From assembly GCA_026702745.1 (NCBI GenBank), contig JAPPBT010000056.1:1-40554 (forward strand): a stretch of 40,554 nucleotides of DNA. The letters run 5' to 3'. Positions within the stretch are counted from its first letter, which is position 1. Each line of letters begins with the position of its first letter. The translations under genes were made by a program, and so were the position numbers. Origin of the DNA: Gemmatimonadota bacterium. GTDB taxonomy: Bacteria > JAAXHH01. Below are positions 8,821 through 16,330 of this stretch, in pieces. The notes beneath the pieces were generated by a model. The model made no database searches. It was not told the DNA's origin and saw nothing but the letters and a program-made list of their open reading frames with translations.

Positions 8821-8876
8821 GGCCCCGGCGTTCAGGCCCCGGCGTTCAGGCCCCGGCGTTCAGGCCCCGGCGTTCA
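8821..8876. repeat. 14-bp tandem repeat, 4 perfect copies, at the acr3 stop codon
   Basis: Four identical copies of GGCCCCGGCGTTCA, flanked by partial copies. On the minus strand the last unit supplies the TGA stop of the arsenite permease (8874-8876), so the array begins exactly at the gene end and extends into the intergenic region. The copies are perfect and 14 is not a multiple of three, so the array is recent and non-coding. Confidence 0.95.
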
Positions 8877-9950
8877 GGCCCGGCCGGGGGAGGCCGCGAC
8901 GGCTTTCCGGTCATACATGCGCCGGAACCTAAGGGCCACGTTGACCAGCGCGATCATGACCGGCACTTCGACGAGGGGGCCGATGACCGCCGCGAAGGCC
9001 ACGCCCGATTCGATGCCGAAGACGGCCACGGCCACGGCGATGGCCAGTTCGAAGTTGTTGCTCGCGGCGGTGAAGGAGAGCGTGGCATTCTTTGAATAGT
9101 CCGCGCCGATCTTCCGTCCCATCCAGAAGGTGATCAGGAACATGAGCACGAAATACACGAAGAGCGGAACGGCGATCCGTACCACGTCCAGGGGGATGGC
9201 CACGATCGTGTCGCCCTTCAGGCTGAACATGACCACGATGGTGAACAGCAGCGCCACCAGGGTGATGGGGCTGATGCGGGGGATGAATGTCGACTCGTAC
9301 CACGGCCGTCCCTTGAGCCGAAGCAGGACCAGGCGCGTCGCCATGCCGCCGAAGAAGGGGATGCCCAGGTAGATGAGCACGCTTTCCGCGATCTGCGCGA
9401 TCGTTACCGGTATGACGCTGCCTTCCAGTCCGAACCAGGGCGGAAGCACCGTGATGAAGACGTAGGCGTACACGCTGTAGAAGAAGACCTGGAACAGGCT
9501 GTTGAAGGCCACGAGGCCGGCGGCATACTCCGTGTTTCCCTTCGCCAGTTCGTTCCACACGATGACCATGGCGATGCACCGGGCCAGGCCGATGAGGATC
9601 AGGCCGGTCATGTACTCCGGATGCGCCGGCAGGAAAAGCGCCGCGAGCCCGAACATGAGGATGGGGCCGACGACCCAGTTCAGGAAGAGGGACGCACCGA
9701 GGATCCGCACGTTACGGAACACGTCCCACAGTTCCTCGTACTTCACCTTGGCCAGCGGGGGATACATCATCAGGATGAGCCCGATGGCGATGGGCAGGTT
9801 GGTTGTGCCCACCTGACCGAGCTGGATAAGGGCGGGCACCTCCGGCATCCATACGCCGAGCGCGACGCCAAGCCCCATGGCCAGGAAGATCCAAAGAGTC
9901 AGGTACCGGTCTCGAGCCGACAATTCACGCGTCGTTGTATCCATGGTCAC
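8874..9950 (-). CDS. acr3: Arsenite efflux permease, ACR3 family
   Basis: Ten-helix inner-membrane As(III) exporter of the ACR3 (bile/arsenite/riboflavin transporter) family. Family landmarks visible are the helix-4 segment [13 protein letters not shown] with the essential Cys at about residue 125, and the helix-9 segment [11 protein letters not shown] with its conserved Glu at about 301. The length of 358 residues is normal. The frame opens with a GTG at 9950, and an ATG two codons later (9944) is equally possible; neither has a clear ribosome site. It is the last gene of arsR-arsC-acr3, 69 bp after arsC, and removes the arsenite made by ArsC. The stop codon sits inside a 14-bp tandem repeat. 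Confidence 0.95.
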   Translation of the reverse strand: MTMDTTTRELSARDRYLTLWIFLAMGLGVALGVWMPEVPALIQLGQVGTTNLPIAIGLILMMYPPLAKVKYEELWDVFRNVRILGASLFLNWVVGPILMFGLAALFLPAHPEYMTGLILIGLARCIAMVIVWNELAKGNTEYAAGLVAFNSLFQVFFYSVYAYVFITVLPPWFGLEGSVIPVTIAQIAESVLIYLGIPFFGGMATRLVLLRLKGRPWYESTFIPRISPITLVALLFTIVVMFSLKGDTIVAIPLDVVRIAVPLFVYFVLMFLITFWMGRKIGADYSKNATLSFTAASNNFELAIAVAVAVFGIESGVAFAAVIGPLVEVPVMIALVNVALRFRRMYDRKAVAASPGRA

Positions 9951-10019
9951 GCTCAGGTTGATTATGTGGATCTTCGCCCAGCCGCTTTGTCCGTCCTGTC
10001 ACACCGTCCGCCCGTCCGC

Positions 10020-10670
10020 TTAGTCCGCTTCGGACACCATCGCGAACATCCAGGCCATCTCCCGGCAGATCTCCCGGCATCTTTCGTCGTAGACCTCCGT
10101 CTCCCGGTCCGTGCCATCGGCGGACTTCGGGTCTTCATAGGGGACGAGCACGCGCTGGTCGGCGCTGGGTATCACTGGACAGTCGCGGTCCGCACTCGAA
10201 CAAGTCAGGACCGCGCAGAAACCGTCCTGCGGATTCGAGGGATCGAGGTAGGTCTTGGAGAACGCGCGCACAGAAGCCAGCCCGTTACCGGCGTAAACGG
10301 TGTAGACCGGGTTTTCTTCCAGCACGCCACGGTCAATCCAGAAACCCGCGCGAATCAGGGCCGCCAAGGTCCTGGGGTTGAAGGCAGTGGCCTCCGTCCC
10401 GCCTGAGAAGACGGACACCCCCGGCACGGCGAAGTAATCCGCCGCGGTCTGCGCCCAGATCTGCGCCATCTGGCTCCTACGGGAATTGTGGGTACAGATA
10501 AAAGTGAGCCGGGCAAGTTGGTCTTTTCTCACGCGTTGCGCGACGTACGTTGAAATGCTATCCAGCAATTTCCCGCGATCCAACGGTATGTGGTCGAATT
10601 CCGACAGGCGTGCCTTGAAATAGCGATTGAGCACCGGGTAGAACTCGGAATCGTGGCCGGCCGGATTCAT
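10020..10670 (-). CDS. arsC: Arsenate reductase, low-molecular-weight phosphatase fold, thioredoxin-type
   Basis: Reduces arsenate to arsenite in the cytoplasm. The phosphatase loop is CTHNSRR (Cys59 to Arg65, CX5R). Two further cysteines lie in TCSSADRDCP (157 and 164), with the same seven-residue spacing as the redox relay Cys82/Cys89 of the thioredoxin-coupled enzyme of S. aureus pI258. At 216 residues it is longer than the 130-140 of that family. The extra length is an N-terminal extension of about 50 residues, which I associate with Bacteroidetes-like ArsC. The ATG is preceded by GGAGGAGG and overlaps the arsR stop by 4 bp (ATGA), so the two genes are translationally coupled. Confidence 0.93.
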   Translation of the reverse strand: MNPAGHDSEFYPVLNRYFKARLSEFDHIPLDRGKLLDSISTYVAQRVRKDQLARLTFICTHNSRRSQMAQIWAQTAADYFAVPGVSVFSGGTEATAFNPRTLAALIRAGFWIDRGVLEENPVYTVYAGNGLASVRAFSKTYLDPSNPQDGFCAVLTCSSADRDCPVIPSADQRVLVPYEDPKSADGTDRETEVYDERCREICREMAWMFAMVSEAD

Positions 10671-11095
10671 CGCCCCTCCTCCGGAAACATAGGGTGACCG
10701 TGCAATGCCGGATCTTCACGTTCGTCTACCTGGAGCAGGGCCATGGAGGGCTGGGGTACGCAGATCTTGCCTTCGCTGGCCAGTCCGCGCAACCGGTCCA
10801 GGTCCGCCTGGACCCGCTCGTGGACCTGGCGGGCCGAGACGAGATAAACCGAGATGTATCTCAGGGCGATCGAAGAGTCTGTAGCCAGCGCGTAGTAGAT
10901 CCATACGCCATCGCGGCGATCCGTGAGCAGTCCGTACCGCTTCAGCACGGCCAGGTGCCGGGAGATCTTGCCCTGGGACATATCCAGGACCGCCATGATT
11001 TCGCACACGCAGAGTTCCCGCTCGGTCAGCAGGAACAGGATGCGAAGGCGCGTCGCGTCCGAACAGGCCTTGAATACGGCAACGTCCTTGTCCAT
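10667..11095 (-). CDS. arsR: ArsR-family metalloregulator
   Basis: Winged-helix repressor of the ArsR/SmtB family. An N-terminal helix is followed by the recognition helix-turn-helix at about 35-55 (DMSQGKISRHLAVLKRYGL) and the beta-hairpin wing with DGVWIYYAL. The metal-site motif ELCVCE has cysteines at 29 and 31, the arsenic(III)/cadmium site type of ArsR and CadC. Its 142 residues include a tail of about 40 beyond the usual wing. The ATG has GAGGT eight bases upstream. It leads the ars operon and should repress it through the inverted repeat at the promoter until As(III) binds. Confidence 0.95.
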   Translation of the reverse strand: MDKDVAVFKACSDATRLRILFLLTERELCVCEIMAVLDMSQGKISRHLAVLKRYGLLTDRRDGVWIYYALATDSSIALRYISVYLVSARQVHERVQADLDRLRGLASEGKICVPQPSMALLQVDEREDPALHGHPMFPEEGR

Positions 11096-11210
11096 AACCG
11101 AATACCTCTACCGGTCGGTACCCAAACGTGGGCCCCAAAGCGGCATCCTCCGCATTCTGGCTCCTGTTCCGTAGCCTCCGAACGGCGGCTCACGCACGAT
11201 GAATACGTCT

Positions 11211-11230
11211 ATATTCTGATAAACGAATAT
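11211..11230. promoter_or_regulatory. Putative ArsR operator
   Basis: Perfect inverted repeat: ATATTC at 11211-11216 and GAATAT at 11225-11230, separated by 8 bp. AT-rich inverted repeats of this size are typical ArsR/SmtB sites. It overlaps the -10 hexamer and the expected start point of the ars promoter, where a repressor would block initiation. Confidence 0.65.
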
Positions 11231-11253
11231 ACAGATATATTGTGACCTGTCAA
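11226..11253 (-). promoter_or_regulatory. ars operon promoter
   Basis: On the minus strand TTGACA (11248-11253) and TATATT (11226-11231) are separated by 16 bp, a near-consensus housekeeping promoter. The predicted transcript starts near 11219 and has about 124 bases before the arsR ATG. Confidence 0.75.
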
Positions 11254-11299
11254 CACGATTCGTTAACGCAAATGCATAGTCTGGTATCGCCGGTACCGG

Positions 11300-11328
11300 T
11301 GGACACCCGGCGGCGCGCGTAGTATATT
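11300..11328 (+). promoter_or_regulatory. Promoter of the sulfatase-nuclease pair
   Basis: TGGACA (11300-11305), a 17-bp spacer, then TATATT (11323-11328): five of six consensus bases in each hexamer at ideal spacing. The start point near 11335 leaves a leader of 23 or 47 bases, depending on which sulfatase start is used. Confidence 0.65.
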
Positions 11329-11357
11329 GTGGTATTCGTTCAACGCGACTGAACTCG

Positions 11358-12854
11358 ATGGGTGTTCGATACGAGAGGACCATGCCGCCTCCTCCCCACG
11401 TACTGCTCGTCTGTACCGATCACTGGCCAGGCAGGCTGTTCGGCCACGCGGGCCATCCGGTGATCCAGACGCCCACTCTGGACACGCTTGCCCGCAGCGG
11501 AGTGAGGTATACGCGAGCCTACAGCGAATGCCCGGTGTGCATTCCCGCCCGCAGGACACTCATGACCGGAACGACCACGGAAACGCACGGCGACCGGGTG
11601 TTCAGGGTCGACAATCCCATGCCGCCGGTTCCCACCGTAGCCCAGACCTTCCGGGACAACGGCTACCAGGCCTACGCCGTGGGCAAGCTGCATGTGTACC
11701 CACAGCGGGACCGGATCGGGTTCGACGACGTGATCCTGGCCGAAGAGGGCCGTCCGAATATCGGCGCCCTGGACGACTACGAGGCTTTTCTCGGCGAGAA
11801 TGGTTACGCCGGAGAAGGATTCACCCACGGCATGAGCAACAACGATTACGGCCAGCGCCCCTGGCATCTGCCCGAGGCCATGCACGTGACCAACTGGACT
11901 ACGCGCCAGATGGCCCGGATGATCCGGCGCCGCGATCCGACACGGCCGGGATTCTGGTACCTGTCCTACTGCCATCCCCACCCTCCGCTGACCCCGTTGC
12001 AGTGCTACCTGGACCTGTACCGCGACGAGGATCCGGGCGAACCGTACCACGGCGACTGGGCGGAGGACCCCGACGGCCTGCCCTATGCGCTGAAGGCGGT
12101 TCGGGGTAACAACTGCGGGATGAGCGACACCCAGATCGCATGGGCGAGAAGGGCCTTCTACTCGCTGTGTACCCACATCGACCACCAGTTGCGCGTGGTG
12201 ATCGGCACGTTGCGGGAGGAAGGCCTGATCGACAACACGATCGTGCTCTTCACGGCTGACCACGGGGACATGCTGGGCGATCACGGCCTGTGGGCGAAGC
12301 GCCTTTATTACGAACAGTCGGCCAACGTACCCATGATACTCGTGGGTCCGGCCGGCGACGACCGGGTCGGACACAACCGCACCGACGACCGGCTCGTGGG
12401 CTGGCAGGACGTTATGCCCACGCTGCTGGAGCTGTCGGGGATCGACGTCCCCGGCTCGGTCGAAGGCCGTTCCATGGCGGGTGTCGACAGGCGTGAATAC
12501 CTGTACGGCGAATGCGGCGAGAACGCCCAGGCCACGCGCATGATGCACGACGGCCGGCACAAGCTGATCTACTATCCGGTGGGCAACCGAACGCAGTTAT
12601 TCGACCTCGAGCAGGACCCGGAAGAACGCCGCGATCTGGTGGATTCGTCCGGTCATGCCGAAATCGTCGGCCGGTTGAAGGCACGGCTGGTGGACCAGCT
12701 GGCAGACCTGGACCCGGCGTGGATACAGAACGGAGAACTGACCGGCCTGCCGGACCGAGAATACACGCTGCCGCCCAACCGGGGCCTGTCGGGCCAACGG
12801 GGTTTGCACTGGCCGCCGCCGCCCACGGATCCGGGATCTTCATACGTACCCTGA
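11358..12854 (+). CDS. Sulfatase family hydrolase (arylsulfatase/phosphonate monoester hydrolase-like)
   Basis: Alkaline-phosphatase-fold sulfuric ester hydrolase. The metal-binding DH is at residues 21-22. The activation motif CIPAR at about 61-65 contains the Cys that is converted to formylglycine (CxPxR). A second metal motif, TADHGDMLGDHG, is near residue 300, and the C-terminal region has the usual ELYDLxxDPxE-like segment (QLFDLEQDPEERRDL). The 498 residues show no signal peptide, so it is probably cytoplasmic unless the start is wrong. The ATG at 11358 has no ribosome site. The ATG at 11382 has GAGAGGA close in front and may be the real start. It is followed after 21 bp by an exported nuclease. 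Confidence 0.93.
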   Translation: MGVRYERTMPPPPHVLLVCTDHWPGRLFGHAGHPVIQTPTLDTLARSGVRYTRAYSECPVCIPARRTLMTGTTTETHGDRVFRVDNPMPPVPTVAQTFRDNGYQAYAVGKLHVYPQRDRIGFDDVILAEEGRPNIGALDDYEAFLGENGYAGEGFTHGMSNNDYGQRPWHLPEAMHVTNWTTRQMARMIRRRDPTRPGFWYLSYCHPHPPLTPLQCYLDLYRDEDPGEPYHGDWAEDPDGLPYALKAVRGNNCGMSDTQIAWARRAFYSLCTHIDHQLRVVIGTLREEGLIDNTIVLFTADHGDMLGDHGLWAKRLYYEQSANVPMILVGPAGDDRVGHNRTDDRLVGWQDVMPTLLELSGIDVPGSVEGRSMAGVDRREYLYGECGENAQATRMMHDGRHKLIYYPVGNRTQLFDLEQDPEERRDLVDSSGHAEIVGRLKARLVDQLADLDPAWIQNGELTGLPDREYTLPPNRGLSGQRGLHWPPPPTDPGSSYVP

Positions 12855-12875
12855 ACACATAACGGAGAACCGCTC

Positions 12876-13670
12876 ATGCGAAATGCACGAATAGCCATCG
12901 CTTCGATCCTCCTGTTGTGCGGGTCCCTGCCGGCCGTAGCCTGGGGACCGAACGGCCACCGCATCGTAGGCCAGATTGCCGAGAACCATCTCACGGACGC
13001 GGCCCGCAAGGGCATTTCCGATCTCGTCGGCCGCGCTTCGCTGGCGCAGATCGGCACGTGGGCCGACGAGATCAAGTCCGATCCCGCCTGGGACCATGCC
13101 TCGCCGTGGCATTACGTCAACGCGGCGCCCGGCCAGTCGATTGAATCGGCGAAAAGAAGTCCGGACGGCGACGTGGTCGAGGCCATTCAGCGTTTCGAAC
13201 GGGTGTTGAGAGACCGCGGATCGAGCAGGAAGGAACGGGTGGAAGCGTTGAAATTCCTGGCGCACTTCGTGGCCGACGTCCACCAGCCACTGCACGTGGG
13301 CTATGCCAGCGACCGCGGCGGCAACGATATCCGGGTCCGGTGGTTCGGCGAAACCACGAACCTCCACAGGGTCTGGGACGAGCACCTCGTCGAGCACCAG
13401 CGGCTGAGCTTCACGGAATGGGTGCGGTTCTTCGGGCACGCCGAACCCGGCGAGGTCGAGGCGTGGCGTCGTTCGAACGTATATGACTGGGCGCGGGAAT
13501 CGCGGAGCATGCTGCCCTCCGTCTACGACTTCGGCGACTCCCGTTCCGAAAGAACCCCTTACCTGGGCTTTGACTATATCTTCAAGCATGCCGACGGGGT
13601 CAGACTCAGGTTATTGCAGGCCGGCATCCGCCTGAGCGGCATGTTGAACGACATATTCGCTTCACCCTGA
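12876..13670 (+). CDS. Exported S1/P1-type nuclease
   Basis: Zinc-dependent single-strand nuclease/3'-nucleotidase. A signal peptide (residues 1-22, ending PAVA) is predicted to leave Trp as the first mature residue, which the family needs because the N-terminal amine and Trp bind zinc. The other ligands can be followed: His28 (mature 6), Asp64 in WADE, His79 in PWHYVN, His130/Asp134/His140 in AHFVADVHQPLH, and His164/Asp168 in HRVWDEH. Its 264 residues are normal. The ATG is preceded by GGAGA. It acts in the periplasm or outside the cell and probably scavenges nucleotides or phosphate. It is cotranscribed with the sulfatase. Confidence 0.95.
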   Translation: MRNARIAIASILLLCGSLPAVAWGPNGHRIVGQIAENHLTDAARKGISDLVGRASLAQIGTWADEIKSDPAWDHASPWHYVNAAPGQSIESAKRSPDGDVVEAIQRFERVLRDRGSSRKERVEALKFLAHFVADVHQPLHVGYASDRGGNDIRVRWFGETTNLHRVWDEHLVEHQRLSFTEWVRFFGHAEPGEVEAWRRSNVYDWARESRSMLPSVYDFGDSRSERTPYLGFDYIFKHADGVRLRLLQAGIRLSGMLNDIFASP

Positions 13671-13679
13671 TCCCACTCG

Positions 13680-14540
13680 TCAACCCCCGAAGAGCATGAC
13701 CCCTCCCGCAACCAGCACCAGTCCGGTGATGGTGATCTGCAGGTAGCGCTCCGGGATCCGGCGGGACATCCGCACGCCCAGGGGCACGCCCACCAGCGAT
13801 CCGGCCGCCATGGTCACGGCAATGGCGAGATCCAGCTGGCTGCTGCCGGCATAGATGATCGAACTCGTGAAGGTCAGCGACAGCGCGATGAAGATCGAGG
13901 AGCCCACCGTGTCCACCGCGGTGAGGCGGAAGATGATGATCATCAACGGCACGATCAGGATGCCGCTGCCCACCGAGGTGGAAGCGATCAACCCGCCGAT
14001 GACGGCGCCCAGCGCCACCGCAAGGACGATCTTAGCGCCCGAGACCCGGGCGGAAACCCGCTGGTCCGCCTGGATCGCCTGGTCCGCCTGGCCCGCCTGG
14101 TCCGTTACGGCGCGGGAACCCGGCCGCATGAACATGTGCCAAAGGATCAGCAGGCCGGACAGAATAACCACCGCCGCGATGAACTGGCGAAGATTCGTCT
14201 GGAGTTCACGCCAGGCCGGGTCGACCGGGTCCATGCCGCCGGCATACCCCGTAATCCACAGTGCAACCGCCACGGAGACGGGCACCGCACCCGCCATGAA
14301 GTACGCAGAGGTGCGGAACCGTATGGTACCCTGCCTGAAATGGAAAAACACGGCTGGAAGCTTGCAGAGGCAGGAATAGAGATGGGCGGTGCCCACCGCT
14401 ACCGTTGACGGCAGGCCGAATCCCAGCGTCAGAACAGGCAGCAGGAGGACCCCGCCACCGATGCCGGTCATGCCGATGCAGGCGCCGATCAGTGCGCCGG
14501 ACACGAGTTGCACGACGGTTTTCAGGACTTCCAGGTCCAT
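13680..14540 (-). CDS. TauE/SafE family permease
   Basis: Inner-membrane transporter of the TauE/SafE (DUF81) family, members of which move sulfite, sulfoacetate or other organic anions. Two homologous halves each begin with a glycine-rich segment: GALIGACIGMTGIGGGVLLL near residues 15-34 and LGAVIGGLIASTSVGSGILI in the second half. The central cytoplasmic loop holds a Gln/Asp/Ala tripeptide repeat encoded by a 9-bp tandem repeat. The 286 residues are slightly more than usual because of that loop. It converges on the nuclease gene with 9 bp between the two stops. A sulfur role would fit the nearby sulfatase, but that is only a suggestion. Confidence 0.9.
   Translation of the reverse strand: MDLEVLKTVVQLVSGALIGACIGMTGIGGGVLLLPVLTLGFGLPSTVAVGTAHLYSCLCKLPAVFFHFRQGTIRFRTSAYFMAGAVPVSVAVALWITGYAGGMDPVDPAWRELQTNLRQFIAAVVILSGLLILWHMFMRPGSRAVTDQAGQADQAIQADQRVSARVSGAKIVLAVALGAVIGGLIASTSVGSGILIVPLMIIIFRLTAVDTVGSSIFIALSLTFTSSIIYAGSSQLDLAIAVTMAAGSLVGVPLGVRMSRRIPERYLQITITGLVLVAGGVMLFGG
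14062..14106 (-). repeat. 9-bp tandem repeat, 5 copies, within the TauE/SafE gene
   Basis: Five units close to TGGTCCGCC encode three-residue repeats (DQA, GQA, DQA, IQA, DQR) in the central cytoplasmic loop of the permease. The array is in frame and tolerated in a linker. Confidence 0.85.
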
Positions 14541-14578
14541 AGAAGGTCGAACTGCTCCCTTAGTGCGGGCGCATACCG

Positions 14579-14610
14579 CTCCCGGCTACCTGCACTCCCG
14601 GCTACCTGCG
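14579..14610. repeat. 16-bp direct repeat, 2 copies
   Basis: Two copies of CTCCCGGCTACCTGCA/G in the divergent region between the TauE/SafE start (14540) and the Nudix regulator start (14668). No function is evident. Confidence 0.85.
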
Positions 14611-14667
14611 CCTCCACCCATTTTTTTCTTGCCACACACCTGCAAACGATGCAAACATGACCTTGCG

Positions 14668-15327
14668 ATGATTCCGACCAAACCATACGCGGCCACGGAT
14701 CTCGGCATCTTCCGGTTTCTCGACGGCAAGTTGCTGGTCTACCTGGTCGAGTTGAAGATCGAACCCTTCGTGGGCCGCTATTCGCTGCCTGGGACCCTGG
14801 TGCTCGAGACAGAAGACCTGGAGGCGGCGGTGCGACGCGCCTACCGGGAGGCAACCGGCCAGTCGAGCGCCTACTTCGAGCAGGTCTACACCTTCTCCGC
14901 CATCGACCGGGACCCCAGGAGACGAACGATCTCGACGGCCTACATGGGGTTCCCCGACCGTCCGGGCGAGCCCTTTGAACCGGTAGACAAGTACGGCACG
15001 GGGGCGTGGTTCTACGTCAATGACACCCCATCGCTGGCGTACGATCACAATGAGATTCTGAAGGTTTGCACGGACAGGATCGCGGCCAAACTGAATTACA
15101 CGAACATCGCGCTGCTGCTGCTGCCCGGTGTATTCACGATGGCGGAACTGCAGTGCGTATATGAACAGGGGCTGGGTGAAAAGCTGGAATCGGAAAGTTT
15201 CAGCGACAAGGTCCTGTCACTGGGCATGATCGAAGCCACCGGCGGGGAACGCCCGGCAGAGAACCTCCCGCCGGTCCCCCTCTACCGCGCCGTGCACCGG
15301 GAACTGCAGGAAATCCCCTTCATCTGA
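14668..15327 (+). CDS. NrtR-like Nudix/winged-helix regulator
   Basis: Two-domain protein: a Nudix fold at about residues 8-145 and a C-terminal winged helix at about 153-219 (LLPGVFTMAELQCVYEQGLG followed by the wing and LYRAV), the layout of the NrtR family of Nudix-related transcription regulators. The Nudix box (about 42-64, PGTLV...AYREATG) lacks most of the acidic residues of the catalytic GX5EX7REUXEEXGU motif, so the domain probably senses an ADP-ribose-like ligand rather than hydrolysing it. The first in-frame ATG compatible with the fold is at 14668, and longer versions only add low-quality sequence. No NAD, pentose or arabinose gene is adjacent, so its target is unknown. Confidence 0.88.
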   Translation: MIPTKPYAATDLGIFRFLDGKLLVYLVELKIEPFVGRYSLPGTLVLETEDLEAAVRRAYREATGQSSAYFEQVYTFSAIDRDPRRRTISTAYMGFPDRPGEPFEPVDKYGTGAWFYVNDTPSLAYDHNEILKVCTDRIAAKLNYTNIALLLLPGVFTMAELQCVYEQGLGEKLESESFSDKVLSLGMIEATGGERPAENLPPVPLYRAVHRELQEIPFI

Positions 15328-15330
15328 AAC

Positions 15331-15362
15331 GCGGCTTCAACCTGGCGCGGCTTCAACCTGGC
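15331..15362. repeat. 16-bp tandem repeat, 2 copies plus a degenerate third
   Basis: Two identical copies of GCGGCTTCAACCTGGC begin 4 bp after the Nudix regulator stop, and a decayed third copy follows from 15363. It lies between two convergent stop codons (15327 and 15398). Confidence 0.9.
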
Positions 15363-15397
15363 GCGCTATCAATCCGGTGCCGCGTCGTCGTATCACA

Positions 15398-16318
15398 CTA
15401 CATCATGCGCTTGATGATCCGGTCGGACTGCTCGCCGGTGATCCCCAGTTCACGCGCGGCCATGGCACCGCCCTCGTCCAGCACCGGTTCGCGGTCGCCC
15501 AGCGTAAGCGCGTCCGTTTTCTGAAAAAACAGGCCGGTGTAGATTTCGTCTCCCCAGATCATGGCCTTCTCGCAGGCCGTCTTCCAGTCGCCGGGATCGT
15601 GGCCTTCGTCCTCCAGCTTCTTGACGCGCTGCTTGAAGAAGGGGTAGTCGTTGTCCTTGTTGAACGTGACGCAGGGGCTGAATACGTCGATCAGCGAAAA
15701 GCCCCGGTGGCGGACACCCTGTTCGATGAGTCCGGTCAGGTGGCGCGCGTCGCCGCTGAAGGCCCGGGCCACGAAGGTCGCGCCGTTCATGATGGCGGCC
15801 GTGATGGGATTGATCGGCGCTTCCACGCTCCCGAAAGGCGTGCTCTTGGTCTTCATGTCGATACTGCTGGTAGGCGAGATCTGCCCGGTGGTCAGACCGT
15901 AGATCTGGTTGTCCATGACGATGTAGGTCAGGTCGACGTTGCGCCGCGCCGTGTGCGTGAAGTGGTTCCCGCCGATCCCGTAGCCGTCGCCGTCGCCGCC
16001 CGTGACGAACACGGTGAGCTCGTGGTTCGCCATCTGCGCGCCCGTGGCCACGGCAAGGGCGCGTCCGTGCAGCGTATGCATGCCATAGGAGTTGAAGAAA
16101 CCCGGGAAATTCGAGGAGCAGCCGATCCCGCTGATCGTAAGGATCTCGTGGGGCCGGAGACCCAGGTTCACGCAGGCCCGCTGAAGGCTGCTCAGCACGC
16201 CGAAATCGCCGCATCCCGGGCACCAGTCCGGATCCACCTTGCCCTTGAAGTCCTTCGCTTTCAATGGCGCTGACGGTTTCGCTTCCACTTCCTCGCGTGG
16301 TAATGTTTCCACTGACAT
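15398..16318 (-). CDS. korB: 2-oxoacid:ferredoxin oxidoreductase, beta subunit (2-oxoglutarate type)
   Basis: Thiamine-diphosphate subunit of the two-subunit 2-oxoacid:ferredoxin oxidoreductase, most like 2-oxoglutarate synthase KorB. WCPGCG (Cys33, Cys36), GIGCSS (Cys67) and SPCVTFN (Cys216) supply the four ligands expected for one [4Fe-4S] cluster. GDGDGYGIGGNH at about 108-119 through MDNQIYGLTTGQ (Asn137) is the diphosphate/Mg site. The 306 residues match the family. The AGGAG of its ribosome site overlaps the korA stop 12 bp upstream, so the two subunits are cotranslated. The complex decarboxylates 2-oxoglutarate to succinyl-CoA and reduces ferredoxin, as an alternative to the NAD-linked dehydrogenase. 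Confidence 0.93.
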   Translation of the reverse strand: MSVETLPREEVEAKPSAPLKAKDFKGKVDPDWCPGCGDFGVLSSLQRACVNLGLRPHEILTISGIGCSSNFPGFFNSYGMHTLHGRALAVATGAQMANHELTVFVTGGDGDGYGIGGNHFTHTARRNVDLTYIVMDNQIYGLTTGQISPTSSIDMKTKSTPFGSVEAPINPITAAIMNGATFVARAFSGDARHLTGLIEQGVRHRGFSLIDVFSPCVTFNKDNDYPFFKQRVKKLEDEGHDPGDWKTACEKAMIWGDEIYTGLFFQKTDALTLGDREPVLDEGGAMAARELGITGEQSDRIIKRMM

Positions 16319-16330
16319 GTTGAAGACTCC

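Noticed and set aside
8821-8876. CRISPR-like array
   Set aside because: Units are directly abutting with no spacers, and no cas genes are present. The same applies to the other tandem arrays.
10020-10670. N-terminal extension of ArsC as a fused foreign domain
   Set aside because: The ~50 extra residues resemble what is usual in the Bacteroidetes-like ArsC group, so no novel fusion is claimed.
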